From Hungatella effluvii (lineage in GTDB: Bacteria > Bacillota > Clostridia > Lachnospirales > Lachnospiraceae), in assembly GCF_003201875.1 (NCBI RefSeq), contig NZ_QJKD01000004.1, forward strand, positions 248,001-312,000: 64,000 nt of DNA. The letters are read 5' to 3'. Under the pieces are notes generated by a model. It did no database searches and was not told where the DNA came from. It saw only the letters and a list, made by a program, of their open reading frames with translations. The position numbers and the translations under genes were made by a program. Shown here piece after piece: positions 9,594 to 17,490 of this stretch (positions are counted from its first letter, which is position 1; each line of letters begins with the position of its first letter).

Positions 9594-9602
9594 AGTTAAC
9601 GG
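9594..9602. promoter_or_regulatory. Repressor operator O1 (imperfect)
   Basis: AGTTAACGG is a one-arm-degenerate version of the CCGTTAACGG palindrome seen twice to the right. It lies just upstream of the repressor promoter -35. Confidence 0.5.
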
Positions 9603-9623
9603 TAAAAATACAAAGGAAAAGTA

Positions 9624-9652
9624 TTGACATTTTCCGTTAACGGATATATAGT
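9624..9652 (+). promoter_or_regulatory. Rightward promoter of the tailocin, overlapping O2
   Basis: TTGACA (9624-9629), a 17-base spacer and TATAGT (9647-9652) form a near-consensus promoter. The operator O2 fills the spacer, a classic repressible layout. Confidence 0.75.
9634..9643. promoter_or_regulatory. Repressor operator O2
   Basis: This is a perfect palindrome, CCGTTAACGG, lying inside the spacer of the rightward promoter. Together with its left flank it reads ATTTTCCGTTAACGG, and the same flank occurs inverted at O3. Confidence 0.75.
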
Positions 9653-9665
9653 TTAAATAAACATA

Positions 9666-9675
9666 CCGTTAACGG
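9666..9675. promoter_or_regulatory. Repressor operator O3
   Basis: This is a second perfect CCGTTAACGG. Its flanks (CCGTTAACGGAAAAT) are the reverse complement of the flanks of O2, giving two matching sites 32 bp apart, about three helical turns. Confidence 0.75.
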
Positions 9676-9745
9676 AAAATGTAATGAACTTGCAATATTA
9701 CTGTTAGAAAAATAAGGGTATTAGAAAAATCCTTTAAAAAAAGAT

Positions 9746-9759
9746 AGAACATACGTTCG
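9746..9759. promoter_or_regulatory. LexA (SOS) box
   Basis: AGAACATACGTTCG contains GAAC-N4-GTTC (9747-9758), matching the Gram-positive LexA/DinR consensus CGAACATATGTTCG closely. It overlaps a weak promoter-like pair (TAGAAC 9745-9750, TAATAT 9767-9772) ahead of the first regulator gene, so the locus appears to be under direct SOS control as well as the phage-type repressor. Confidence 0.7.
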
Positions 9760-9906
9760 ATAAAACTAATATACACCGGTGAGATATATCTGTCAAGCAT
9801 AATGAAAATTAATCAAAAAATTAATCAAGCAGAAAGAAAAAGCGTTAAATACTGAGAAGTAGAGAGACCTGAAAACAAAAGCGCTTTGACTGGAGGGAGG
9901 AAAATA

Positions 9907-10272
9907 TTGAATAAGAACATGTTAAATGATTATGTGGATGCCTGCGAACTGTTAAGAGAAACGGAAGAGGATATTCAAAAGGCCAGGAGACTTCGGAAGT
10001 CTGTTATTTCAGATTTGGTTAAGGAACCGCTGCAGAATTTAGAGAATCTGGACACAAAAGAAAAGATTTTAGAAGAACGTAAGGCAGGGGCAGTGAGAAC
10101 TATGATTGAAGTGGAAGCCTGGATGAATAAAATCCCTTCGCGTATGCAGCGTATTGTCAGATATAAAATATTTAAAGAGATGACATGGAGAGAGGTGGCT
10201 GTCCGGATTGGGCGAAACGCTACAGCGGAGAGCGTAAAAAAAGAGTTTCAAAGATTTATGGATAGTAATTAA
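9907..10272 (+). CDS. Phage-type sigma-like / ArpU-like transcriptional regulator
   Basis: This small protein of about 121 aa has a charged helical N-terminus and a C-terminal sigma-region-4-like helix-turn-helix (MTWREVAVRIGRNATAESVKKEF). It resembles the late-gene activators (DUF1492/ArpU group) that sit before the structural genes of Firmicute prophages. Start choice: TTG at 9907, with GGAGGGAGG at 9892-9900 six bases upstream; an ATG at 9919 is the alternative. A triplicate TGTCCC repeat lies immediately after it and is a likely target for this protein or for the next one. Confidence 0.7.
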   Translation: MNKNMLNDYVDACELLRETEEDIQKARRLRKSVISDLVKEPLQNLENLDTKEKILEERKAGAVRTMIEVEAWMNKIPSRMQRIVRYKIFKEMTWREVAVRIGRNATAESVKKEFQRFMDSN

Positions 10273-10276
10273 GGTT

Positions 10277-10318
10277 TGTCCCCAATGTCCCGCATGTCCC
10301 AAAACGAAATGATATAGT
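10277..10318 (+). promoter_or_regulatory. Candidate late promoter with three phased TGTCCC repeats
   Basis: TGTCCC occurs at 10277, 10286 and 10295, exactly 9 bp apart, and TATAGT follows at 10313-10318. The last repeats occupy the place of a -35 box, as expected for an activator- or sigma-dependent promoter. No normal -35 is visible. Confidence 0.6.
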
Positions 10319-10432
10319 ATGAAATGGGAGATCTGAAAACAGATGTTCTGCTGAATAACAATATTAAGCAACGGGCAGGGCGCTGCATACGGAAGGGGGC
10401 TGAATGATTATGAAATAGGGAGGAACAGTATC

Positions 10433-11365
10433 ATGACCAATGAACAGCTTGTAATTAGTATCAAGGCCGGAGAAAATGCAGATGACAATATGGAAACGCT
10501 TTACAATCAGGTACGCAGCTTTATTCATGCCATGGCCTGGAAGTATCGTGGCAGCGGTGAGGTGGAGGATTTAGAGCAGGAGGGGTATTTAGCACTCTAC
10601 CCGGCTATTAAAGGTTACGATCCGGATCAAAAGGTGAAATTCCTTACCTACGCGGAGTATTGGATCCGCCTGTATATGAAACGGTATCTTCAGACAAACG
10701 GAAGCTGTCTCAGGCTGCCTGTGAATTGTCAGGAAAAGGTAAGGCAGTATGAAAAATTCTGCACTGATTTTGCAGAGCGAGAGGGCAGAAACCCGTTAGA
10801 ATGGGAGACAGCGGCTTATTTGGGGATAAACACCGAGCAGGTGGAAGATTTAAAGAAAAATGCCTGTCTGATAAAACTGGTAAGTTTAGACAGTCCTATA
10901 CCTGGTCTGGAAGAGGACGGTACTACCTTAGCCGATGCGGTGGCAGACCCTGCTGATATAGAAACCGACGTTTTAGAGCGGATGGAATGTGAAAAGTTTG
11001 GCACCGTTCTGTGGGGCTGCGTAGACAGCTTAGATGGCCGGCAGCCGGAAGTGATTCGAAAAAGATATCAGGGGCGGCGTTCTCTTAAGTCTATAGGAGC
11101 AGATTACGGTATAACCAGAGAAGCTGTCAGCCGTATAGAAAGAAAGGCTTTACAGGAGCTTGGTAAGCCGCAATATGCTGCCAGACTACTGCCCTTTATG
11201 GAAATCTACGGTATGGCTCTTACCGGAAATGGGTCTGCGCGTTTTCATACCACGTGGACGAGTTCCACAGAACGTGCGGCACTCTATGAGATTGACTGGG
11301 AAGCGAGACAACGGGAGCATTTGGAATGGCTGGAAGGCTACCAGAACAGACAGGGAAGGCTGTAG
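10433..11365 (+). CDS. Sigma-70 family RNA polymerase sigma factor
   Basis: This 310-aa protein has recognisable sigma region 2 (DLEQEGYLALYPAIKGYDP, then FLTYAEYWIRLYMKR, about residues 42-85), a region 3 helix set (REGRNPLEWETAAYLGI) and region 4 (SLKSIGADYGITREAVSRIERKAL, about residues 220-245). A 65-residue C-terminal extension of unknown role follows. The ATG has GGGAGG upstream. It lies between the small regulator and the tail genes and is probably the dedicated factor for late tailocin transcription, though it could also bind promoters elsewhere. Confidence 0.9.
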   Translation: MTNEQLVISIKAGENADDNMETLYNQVRSFIHAMAWKYRGSGEVEDLEQEGYLALYPAIKGYDPDQKVKFLTYAEYWIRLYMKRYLQTNGSCLRLPVNCQEKVRQYEKFCTDFAEREGRNPLEWETAAYLGINTEQVEDLKKNACLIKLVSLDSPIPGLEEDGTTLADAVADPADIETDVLERMECEKFGTVLWGCVDSLDGRQPEVIRKRYQGRRSLKSIGADYGITREAVSRIERKALQELGKPQYAARLLPFMEIYGMALTGNGSARFHTTWTSSTERAALYEIDWEARQREHLEWLEGYQNRQGRL

Positions 11366-11387
11366 TAAAATGTGGAGGGATATAGTC

Positions 11388-11822
11388 ATGTACAACGAAA
11401 TTGTGGATAAGGTGGCAGAGGAACTTTCAATTCTGTTTCCGCCGGAACAGGGGTATTACATTTATACTGAAGCGGCTAATCAGGATCTTTTATCCCCCTG
11501 TTTTTACACGGGATTTTTAGAAACGTCTGAAAAAAATACGACGGTAGCGGGTTATTATCGAAGCAGTTCTCTATCTATCAGGTATTATCCTGGAGAAAAT
11601 GAACAGCCGTCCCGGGAAATCTACCGGGTCCTTGATATCCTGATGAACCAGAAGTGGACAATCACTCTGGATCATGGCTTTCAGCTAAACGGAACTGGAA
11701 AAAATGGCCGTATTGAAGAGGGAAACGGCAGCAGGTTTCTTTCTTTTTTTGTACAATTTAACACGTTTGGCATCAGAGAAAAAAGTATGGAAGAAGCCAT
11801 GGAAGGAATTGAAATCAGATGA
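11388..11822 (+). CDS. Phage tail terminator-like protein (DUF6838-like)
   Basis: This 144-aa protein sits directly before the sheath gene, the usual place of the tail terminator or completion protein in contractile-tail clusters. Its start is the ATG at 11388 with GGAGGG at 11374-11379; the frame is open further upstream but would overlap the sigma gene by about 200 bases. The sequence (LDILMNQKWTITLDHGFQL, FNTFGIREK) fits the small tail-completion family found beside Firmicute sheath genes. Function is inferred mainly from position. Confidence 0.65.
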   Translation: MYNEIVDKVAEELSILFPPEQGYYIYTEAANQDLLSPCFYTGFLETSEKNTTVAGYYRSSSLSIRYYPGENEQPSREIYRVLDILMNQKWTITLDHGFQLNGTGKNGRIEEGNGSRFLSFFVQFNTFGIREKSMEEAMEGIEIR

Positions 11823-11874
11823 AAAACAGAGCAGAAGAAACTATAAACGGATTTATGAAAGGAAAGGTGAAAAG

Positions 11875-13173
11875 ATGTTAGGTGGCGGTAGTTTTTTAGC
11901 ACAGAATAAGGTTCTTCCGGGAACTTATATTAACTTTGTTAACGCAGGTGTTGCAGCGCCTGTAATTGGAATAAGAGGAACGGCAGCGGTGCCTATGATT
12001 CTCAACTGGGGGCCGGAAAACAAAGTGTTTGAGGTGACGGCAGAAGAGTTTCAGAAAAACAGCAGAGCTCTCTTCGGTTATTCCTATGGAGATCCAGTTA
12101 TGATGCCGGTCCGCGAGCTGTTCCGGAACATGACAAAGGGAATTTTCTGCAGAATCAACGGAGGAGAAAAAGCTTCGAATAATTTCAGTGCTGCAAGATA
12201 CAGCGGGATTCTGGGAAACAGTCTGATGACCGTTATTTCTAAACATGTGGACAATGAGAATAAGTATGATGTGAAGACCCTGCTTTTTGGTAAAGAGATG
12301 GATAAGCAGACGGTTATGAGCGCTGCAGATTTGAAGGATAATGATTATGTTACGTTTAAGGCGGATGCAGAACTTTCAGAAACTGCGGGTACATCGCTGG
12401 CGGGGGGAACGAATGGCCCAGATGTGACAGAACAGGACTATACAGGCTTCCTGGAAAAGATGGAGAGCCGATCTTTCCAGATCCTTTGCTGTCCGGCCTC
12501 ACAGGAGCCGGTGAAGGCGTTGTTTGCAGCATTTACGAAGCGTATGAGAGAAGACAACGGCATTAAGTTCCAGACAGTTATGCACCAGTACTCTCAGGCG
12601 GATTATGAGGGGGTTATTTCTGTGGAGAATCAGACGGAAGAGGATCCGGGCGGACTGATTTATTGGACGGCAGGGGCGGAAGCAGCCTGCGCTGTAAACG
12701 AAACCATAGAAAACAAGGTGTATAACGGGGAGTATACGGTAAAGACCGGATATACCCAGGCGCAGTTTTCCGAAGGAATTACAGCTGGAAAATTGTTATT
12801 CCACAAAGTAGGGGATGAGGTCCGGGTTTTGAGGGATATTAATACATTAACTTCTTACACGACGGAGAAAGGAAATGATTTCTCCAGTAACCAGACAATC
12901 CGTGTGCTGGATCAGATCGGGAATGATATCGCAGCAATATTTAATAATCGTTATCTGGGGAAGATCCCCAATGACGAAGCCGGCCGGGTGAGTCTCTGGA
13001 ATGATATTGTGACATATGTGAAGCAGATGGCAGGAAGACGGGCTATAGAAGCGGTAAATTCCGATGATATCCAGGTGGAAAAGGGACAGACGAAACGGTC
13101 GGTAGTAGTGAACTTCCCGGTGGAACCAATTAATTCTATGAGCCAGTTATATATGACTGTAGTAGTACAGTAG
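11875..13173 (+). CDS. xkdK: Contractile tail sheath protein (XkdK-like)
   Basis: This 432-aa protein has a length typical of PBSX-type sheaths. The opening GGGSFLAQNKVLPGTYINFVN and the RGTAAVPMILNWG segment are sheath hallmarks. The C-terminal NDEAGRVSLWNDIVTYVKQM and SVVVNFPVEPINSMSQLYMTVVV segments match the conserved inner domain that contacts the tube. The ATG at 11875 follows GGAAAGG. It polymerises around the tube and contracts to drive it through the target envelope, which marks the locus as R-type (myovirus-like). Confidence 0.93.
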   Translation: MLGGGSFLAQNKVLPGTYINFVNAGVAAPVIGIRGTAAVPMILNWGPENKVFEVTAEEFQKNSRALFGYSYGDPVMMPVRELFRNMTKGIFCRINGGEKASNNFSAARYSGILGNSLMTVISKHVDNENKYDVKTLLFGKEMDKQTVMSAADLKDNDYVTFKADAELSETAGTSLAGGTNGPDVTEQDYTGFLEKMESRSFQILCCPASQEPVKALFAAFTKRMREDNGIKFQTVMHQYSQADYEGVISVENQTEEDPGGLIYWTAGAEAACAVNETIENKVYNGEYTVKTGYTQAQFSEGITAGKLLFHKVGDEVRVLRDINTLTSYTTEKGNDFSSNQTIRVLDQIGNDIAAIFNNRYLGKIPNDEAGRVSLWNDIVTYVKQMAGRRAIEAVNSDDIQVEKGQTKRSVVVNFPVEPINSMSQLYMTVVVQ

Positions 13174-13189
13174 GAAGGAGTGATGGGAC

Positions 13190-13663
13190 ATGTTAAATAA
13201 TGCGATGATGAATGCAAAGGATGCGGTCAGCGCGTCACTTGCGGAGTGTTTTGTTACAATTGAAGGAAAACGGTACAATTTTATGCAGGCCATTAATCTG
13301 GAGGCCAAGATAGAGAAGACGAAGTCTGAAATTCCGATCCTGGGAAAGACGGGGAAAGGGAATAAAACAACCGGATGGAAAGGCACCGGGTCTGCAACAT
13401 TTCATTATAATACCAGTATTTTCCGACAGCTTCTGTACCGCTATAAAGAAACTGGAGAGGATATTTATTTCGATATCCAGGTGACGAATGAGGATCCGAC
13501 ATCCGGAGCAGGCCGGCAGACGGTTATTTTGAAAGACTGCAATCTTGACGGAGGTATTCTGACTAAGTTTGATGCAGACGCAGAGTATTTGGACGAAGAA
13601 GCGGACTTTACATTTGAAGATTTTGAGATGCCGGAGATGTTTACAGGTTTTTCGGGAATGTAG
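13190..13663 (+). CDS. xkdM: Tail tube protein (XkdM-like)
   Basis: This 157-aa protein follows the sheath gene by 16 bases, with GGAAGGAG before the ATG. It contains the tube-type strand pattern GKTGKGNKTTGWKGTGSATFHYNTSIFRQLL and VTNEDPTSGAGRQTVILKDCNLDG seen in PBSX XkdM proteins. It would build the inner tube that is pushed into the target cell. Confidence 0.9.
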   Translation: MLNNAMMNAKDAVSASLAECFVTIEGKRYNFMQAINLEAKIEKTKSEIPILGKTGKGNKTTGWKGTGSATFHYNTSIFRQLLYRYKETGEDIYFDIQVTNEDPTSGAGRQTVILKDCNLDGGILTKFDADAEYLDEEADFTFEDFEMPEMFTGFSGM

Positions 13664-13687
13664 AAAAGGAAGAGAGGTTAAGAGAAT

Positions 13688-14116
13688 ATGGGTGAATTAA
13701 GCTGTTTTTTGGCACAGAATGCCATTAAGGTGGAGAATGTCAAATGTATCGTATCGAATCGTTTCGTGGGGGCGGATAAAAAGCCTGTGAAATGGGAAAT
13801 CAGATGCATTTCTTCTGAAGAAGATGAAGCGTTAAAAAAGGCGTGTACAAAGCGGGTACCGGTTCAGGGAAAAAAGGGAATGTTTGTTCCGGAAACAGAT
13901 TACAGCCTTTACGTTGGAAAGCTGGCGGCGGCCTGTACCGTGTATCCGGATCTGAATAATAAAGAACTTCAGGATTCCTATCACGTGATGGGAAGTGATA
14001 CTCTTTTAAAGAAAATGCTGAATCCGGGTGAGTACAATGACTATCTGACGAAGGTTCAGGAAGTCAACGGATTTGATATTGATATGAACGATTTGGCGGA
14101 AGAAGCAAAAAACTAA
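13688..14116 (+). CDS. xkdN: Tail assembly chaperone (XkdN-like), with -1 frameshift signal
   Basis: This 142-aa protein lies between the tube and tape-measure genes, where tail assembly chaperones (the gpG role of lambda) are found. The last codons are GCA AAA AAC TAA, so the heptamer A-AAA-AAC (14107-14113) is in the correct phase for -1 ribosomal slippage. The -1 frame after it is open and runs straight into the 54-aa frame at 14131-14295. The frameshift product would be about 202 aa, equivalent to gpGT. It should coat the tape measure during assembly and leave the finished tail. Confidence 0.85.
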   Translation: MGELSCFLAQNAIKVENVKCIVSNRFVGADKKPVKWEIRCISSEEDEALKKACTKRVPVQGKKGMFVPETDYSLYVGKLAAACTVYPDLNNKELQDSYHVMGSDTLLKKMLNPGEYNDYLTKVQEVNGFDIDMNDLAEEAKN

Positions 14117-14162
14117 TCAATGGAGGTGATATGGAAGCAAACATTGCTTATTATTGCCTCCA
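14107..14162 (+). promoter_or_regulatory. Programmed -1 frameshift site and stimulatory stem
   Basis: The slippery heptamer A-AAA-AAC spans 14107-14113. A stem pairing 14121-14130 with 14153-14162 (TGGAGG with CCTCCA plus four further pairs, two of them wobbles) begins 7 bases downstream. Inside it an AAGCAA/TTGCTT hairpin (14135-14140 with 14144-14149) stacks. Spacing and structure fit known -1 sites. Confidence 0.7.
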
Positions 14163-14295
14163 TAAGCTCCATAAATGGCCTCATGAATTTTTGTCATTGA
14201 GCCGGTATGAAAAGGCTTATGTGATAGCAGCAATGGAGTTGAAGCTGGAGCATGATAAAAAGGAAGCTAACAAGGCGAAGGCAAAGAAGAGGTAG
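14131..14295 (+). CDS. Tail chaperone C-terminal frame (gpT-like extension), 54 aa
   Basis: This short Lys-rich frame, starting MEANIAYYCLHKLHKW and ending KAKAKKR, has its own ATG with TGGAGGTGAT before it. It is also in the -1 frame relative to the upstream chaperone and continuous with it after the slippery site, so it probably serves as the C-terminal part of a fused chaperone. Both independent translation and frameshifted translation are possible. The basic tail could bind the acidic or coiled tape measure. Confidence 0.7.
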   Translation: MEANIAYYCLHKLHKWPHEFLSLSRYEKAYVIAAMELKLEHDKKEANKAKAKKR

Positions 14296-14301
14296 CAGTA
14301 G

Positions 14302-14332
14302 GAACGTCCTTCCGAAGAGGGACGTTCTTTTT
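14302..14332 (+). terminator. Internal terminator-like hairpin in the tail operon
   Basis: GAACGTCC (14302-14309) pairs with GGACGTTC (14320-14327) and five T follow. It looks like a genuine intrinsic terminator but sits between the chaperone and the tape-measure gene, so it may set the ratio of early and late tail proteins by partial read-through. Confidence 0.6.
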
Positions 14333-14362
14333 GCATATAGTTTTAATGAAAGGAGTAAATGC

Positions 14363-16804
14363 ATGGCTAATTTACGCTCATCAATCAAGGCACTGGAGCA
14401 TATGTCTTCATACTGTGAACATAATACGCAGTCTCTGATTGTTATGCGAGACACGTTAGAACGTGTCAAGGTTACAATGGACAAGGGGTCAGGCACGGCT
14501 ATGATGGATTCCGCCAGACAGGAAATTGTCCGGGCAACGGTAGAACTTGTTCGTTATCAGAAGGAACTTGACCGTACAGCATCAACTGTTATCCCTCCAG
14601 CTATATCAACGAAAACGCAGGCCCCTTTGCAGATCCCAATGCGGCCAGCATCTTCAACAACTGCAGAACAACCTTCGTGGTCACCTGTATCCACTCCGCC
14701 TGTTTTTTTAAACAGCGGCGCTCCGCGGTTTGCATCTGAATTTCAGGAGGCAGATCAGGTGGCACAGCAGCTCTATAAAAGTCAACAAACCATTTCTGAA
14801 CAGGCCAGAAAAATGGTGGTTACACCGCCGGGGATGTTAAACGACATGGCTTCCATAGAAAACCGCATACAGGCGCTGCATGTCCGGCTTCAGCAGTTTA
14901 ATAATATTCCGGTTGATTTGAGGACTGAGCAGACCAATAATGAATTAGAGGCATTGAGGGGGAAATTAAATAAAGTCCAGGGGGCACAGGATAATTTGAG
15001 TCAGGCCATGTCGAAAATGGATATTGGTGAGATAAATAATGCATATAAGCAACTGGACGATTCCGTAGGTTCCGCGGGACAGGAAATTAGAAATAGTCTG
15101 GCATCACAGAATCAATTTAACAATGCGGTTAAAAATGGTACAGGTGCAGCTTCCGGTCTGGAAGGAAAGATTAAGAATATTGCAAAGAGTATTGCCAAGT
15201 CTTTTAGTGTTCAAAAAATAATGGCATTTTCAGATGACGTTACACGCACAACGGCACGTCTGGATATGATGAACGATGGTGCCCAGTCTACAGAGGAGTT
15301 GAATCAAAAAATATTTGCCTCCGCGCAGCGGTCTAGGGCGCCTTACATGGAAACAGCGGCGGCCATAGCCAATATGGGAATCAATGCAGGCAGTGTCTTT
15401 AGCAGTAATGATGAAATGATCGCTTTCATGGAACAGGCGAATAAGCAGTTTGTTATCGGCGGAGCTTCAGCACAGGATCAGGCAAGTGCAATGTCACAGT
15501 TAACGGATGCAATGGCGGCAGGTACAATGAGCGGTGCAGCGCTGAATTCGATACTGAATGCAGCCCCGGGGATAGCACGGACGATCGAGCAGAATATGGG
15601 GTGGGCAGAAGGCTCTTTACGACAGTATGCTGAGAGGGGAGAGGTGTCTGCCCAGGTTGTAAAAGCTTCCCTTCTTAACATGGCACAGGAGACAAACGAT
15701 AAGTTTAATTCTATGCCTGCAACATTTGGTCAGATTATAAATACCATTCAAAATTCGTTGTTACAGACATTTTGGCCGGTTATTCAGATGATAGGAAACG
15801 GAGCAGCGTTTATTAGTGAAAACTGGTCGGCAATTGCACCTGTATTTTATGGAGTTGCTGCAGGAATTCTTTTTTTTGCCGCAGCTAATCTGATTGCTGA
15901 TTTGGCAGCTAAGGGATTAATGACCACATTACTTGCAAACCCATTAACATGGATTGCTCTTATTATAGGAACAGTGGTGTATATGATTTATAAATGGGTA
16001 CAATCTGTTGGCGGAATACAAATCGCCTGGCTCATCTGTGTGAATGCTGTTAAAACACAGTTAGACAAGTTAAAACTTATGATTGCTGCAGCAGGAGTAA
16101 ATATACAGAATGGTCTTGGGGATATGCTTCTGGGACTTAACTCGTTTCGGATATGGGTATTAAATATTTTGGATTATCTGAAAGTGTCAGGACTTTTAAT
16201 TATGCAGGAGTTTATAAACGGCGCAATTGATCGTATTAATGAGCTGATAAGTTTAGTGAACAGCATTACAGGAACATCAATTGAGTTAATTGGCCATGTA
16301 GAATTTGGAACAGAGGCGGAATTAGAAGCCGAAGCAAGAAAGAGCCAGAGAGCAGCCAGCCTTGCCGCGCAGAAGGAGGCCAATCTGGCTGCTAAAAAAA
16401 GCAGGGCGCAGGATTTGCACTGGCAGGAATATGATATGCATCAGAACAGATTAAAACGTGAGGCTGAGATAGAATCAGTGAAGGCTGATATGGCAGCGAA
16501 AGCAGCAGGGCAGGATAATACCTTCGGCGGATATGATACTGATATATCAGGTAATACCGGACGTACTGCCGCTAATACCGCCGCTATGGCTGACACGATG
16601 GACGTCATGGATGAGGAATTGAAGTATATGCGTGATGCTGCCGAGCAGGAGATTATCAACCGTTTTACACTTGCAGATTTAAAGGTGGAGGTCAAAAACA
16701 GCAATACACTTACGAAAAAGGCGGATTTTAGTGATATGGGTCAGGCGCTTGCAGTATTTACAAACGATTTCCTTTCTGCTGCTGCGGAAGGAGGCCATAT
16801 ATAA
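14363..16804 (+). CDS. xkdO: Tail tape measure protein (XkdO-like)
   Basis: This 813-aa protein determines tail length and helps form the pore. The start is the ATG at 14363 with AAAGGAG upstream; the longer open frame from 14252 overlaps the chaperone end and the hairpin. The N-terminal 250 residues are helical and Gln-rich. A TMP core follows (VTRTTARLDMMNDGAQSTEEL region, AQDQASAMSQLTDAMAAGTMSGAALNSIL), then hydrophobic segments around residues 495-545, and a helical C-terminus. The usual rule of about 1.5 angstrom per residue would predict a tail of roughly 120 nm. Its stop overlaps the next ATG. Confidence 0.92.
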   Translation: MANLRSSIKALEHMSSYCEHNTQSLIVMRDTLERVKVTMDKGSGTAMMDSARQEIVRATVELVRYQKELDRTASTVIPPAISTKTQAPLQIPMRPASSTTAEQPSWSPVSTPPVFLNSGAPRFASEFQEADQVAQQLYKSQQTISEQARKMVVTPPGMLNDMASIENRIQALHVRLQQFNNIPVDLRTEQTNNELEALRGKLNKVQGAQDNLSQAMSKMDIGEINNAYKQLDDSVGSAGQEIRNSLASQNQFNNAVKNGTGAASGLEGKIKNIAKSIAKSFSVQKIMAFSDDVTRTTARLDMMNDGAQSTEELNQKIFASAQRSRAPYMETAAAIANMGINAGSVFSSNDEMIAFMEQANKQFVIGGASAQDQASAMSQLTDAMAAGTMSGAALNSILNAAPGIARTIEQNMGWAEGSLRQYAERGEVSAQVVKASLLNMAQETNDKFNSMPATFGQIINTIQNSLLQTFWPVIQMIGNGAAFISENWSAIAPVFYGVAAGILFFAAANLIADLAAKGLMTTLLANPLTWIALIIGTVVYMIYKWVQSVGGIQIAWLICVNAVKTQLDKLKLMIAAAGVNIQNGLGDMLLGLNSFRIWVLNILDYLKVSGLLIMQEFINGAIDRINELISLVNSITGTSIELIGHVEFGTEAELEAEARKSQRAASLAAQKEANLAAKKSRAQDLHWQEYDMHQNRLKREAEIESVKADMAAKAAGQDNTFGGYDTDISGNTGRTAANTAAMADTMDVMDEELKYMRDAAEQEIINRFTLADLKVEVKNSNTLTKKADFSDMGQALAVFTNDFLSAAAEGGHI

Positions 16805-17475
16805 TGGGTTATGAAGTATATATTGATGACATGCGTCTTCCCATTCCTCCCGAGAAGATCCCGATCAAGTATCCGGGCCAGAATAAAACGTCTGTTTTGA
16901 TCAATGGCGAGGAGGTCAACATGGTTCGGCCTCCTGGGCTGGCGGAGATCACCATTGATGCAGTAATACCACAGGTGAATTATCCCTGTGCTGTATGGGA
17001 TGGCAGCATTGACCGTGCAGAGGATTTTCTGGAGCATCTTAAATCTTTAAAGGAGAGCAGAGAGCCGTTTGAATTCATCGTAATTCGTAATGGCCCGGGG
17101 AGGAATGATTTCTTTGATACGAATATCAATGTAACACTAGAAGATTACAGTGTTTCTGATGATGTGAATGAGGGGCTGGATCTAACTGTGTCACTTTCCA
17201 TGAAGGAATATAAAAACTACGGAACTAAGATTATGGAATTCAAGATTAAGGAGGACCAGAATACTCCGGAGACTACAGACACAATTCCGGAAAGAGAAGG
17301 AACTCTTCCGACATCAGAAATGTACACGGTACAGAAGGGAGACTGTCTTTGGAATATTGCCAAAAAGAGGCTGGGAAACGGTAACCGCTGGCGGGAGATT
17401 TATGATCTCAACCGTGACAAAATCAGCAATCCCAACATAATTCAACCGGGCTGGGTTCTCACTATGCCATTATAG
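16804..17475 (+). CDS. xkdP: LysM baseplate/tail protein (XkdP-like)
   Basis: This 223-aa protein has an N-terminal domain characteristic of XkdP (YIDDMRLPIPPEKIPIKYPGQNK) and a C-terminal LysM domain (about residues 173-223: YTVQKGDCLWNIAKKRLG, ending WVLTMPL). It connects tube, tape measure and hub and may touch peptidoglycan through LysM. The ATG overlaps the tape-measure stop codon. Confidence 0.88.
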   Translation: MGYEVYIDDMRLPIPPEKIPIKYPGQNKTSVLINGEEVNMVRPPGLAEITIDAVIPQVNYPCAVWDGSIDRAEDFLEHLKSLKESREPFEFIVIRNGPGRNDFFDTNINVTLEDYSVSDDVNEGLDLTVSLSMKEYKNYGTKIMEFKIKEDQNTPETTDTIPEREGTLPTSEMYTVQKGDCLWNIAKKRLGNGNRWREIYDLNRDKISNPNIIQPGWVLTMPL

Positions 17476-17490
17476 AAGGGGGAGAAACAG

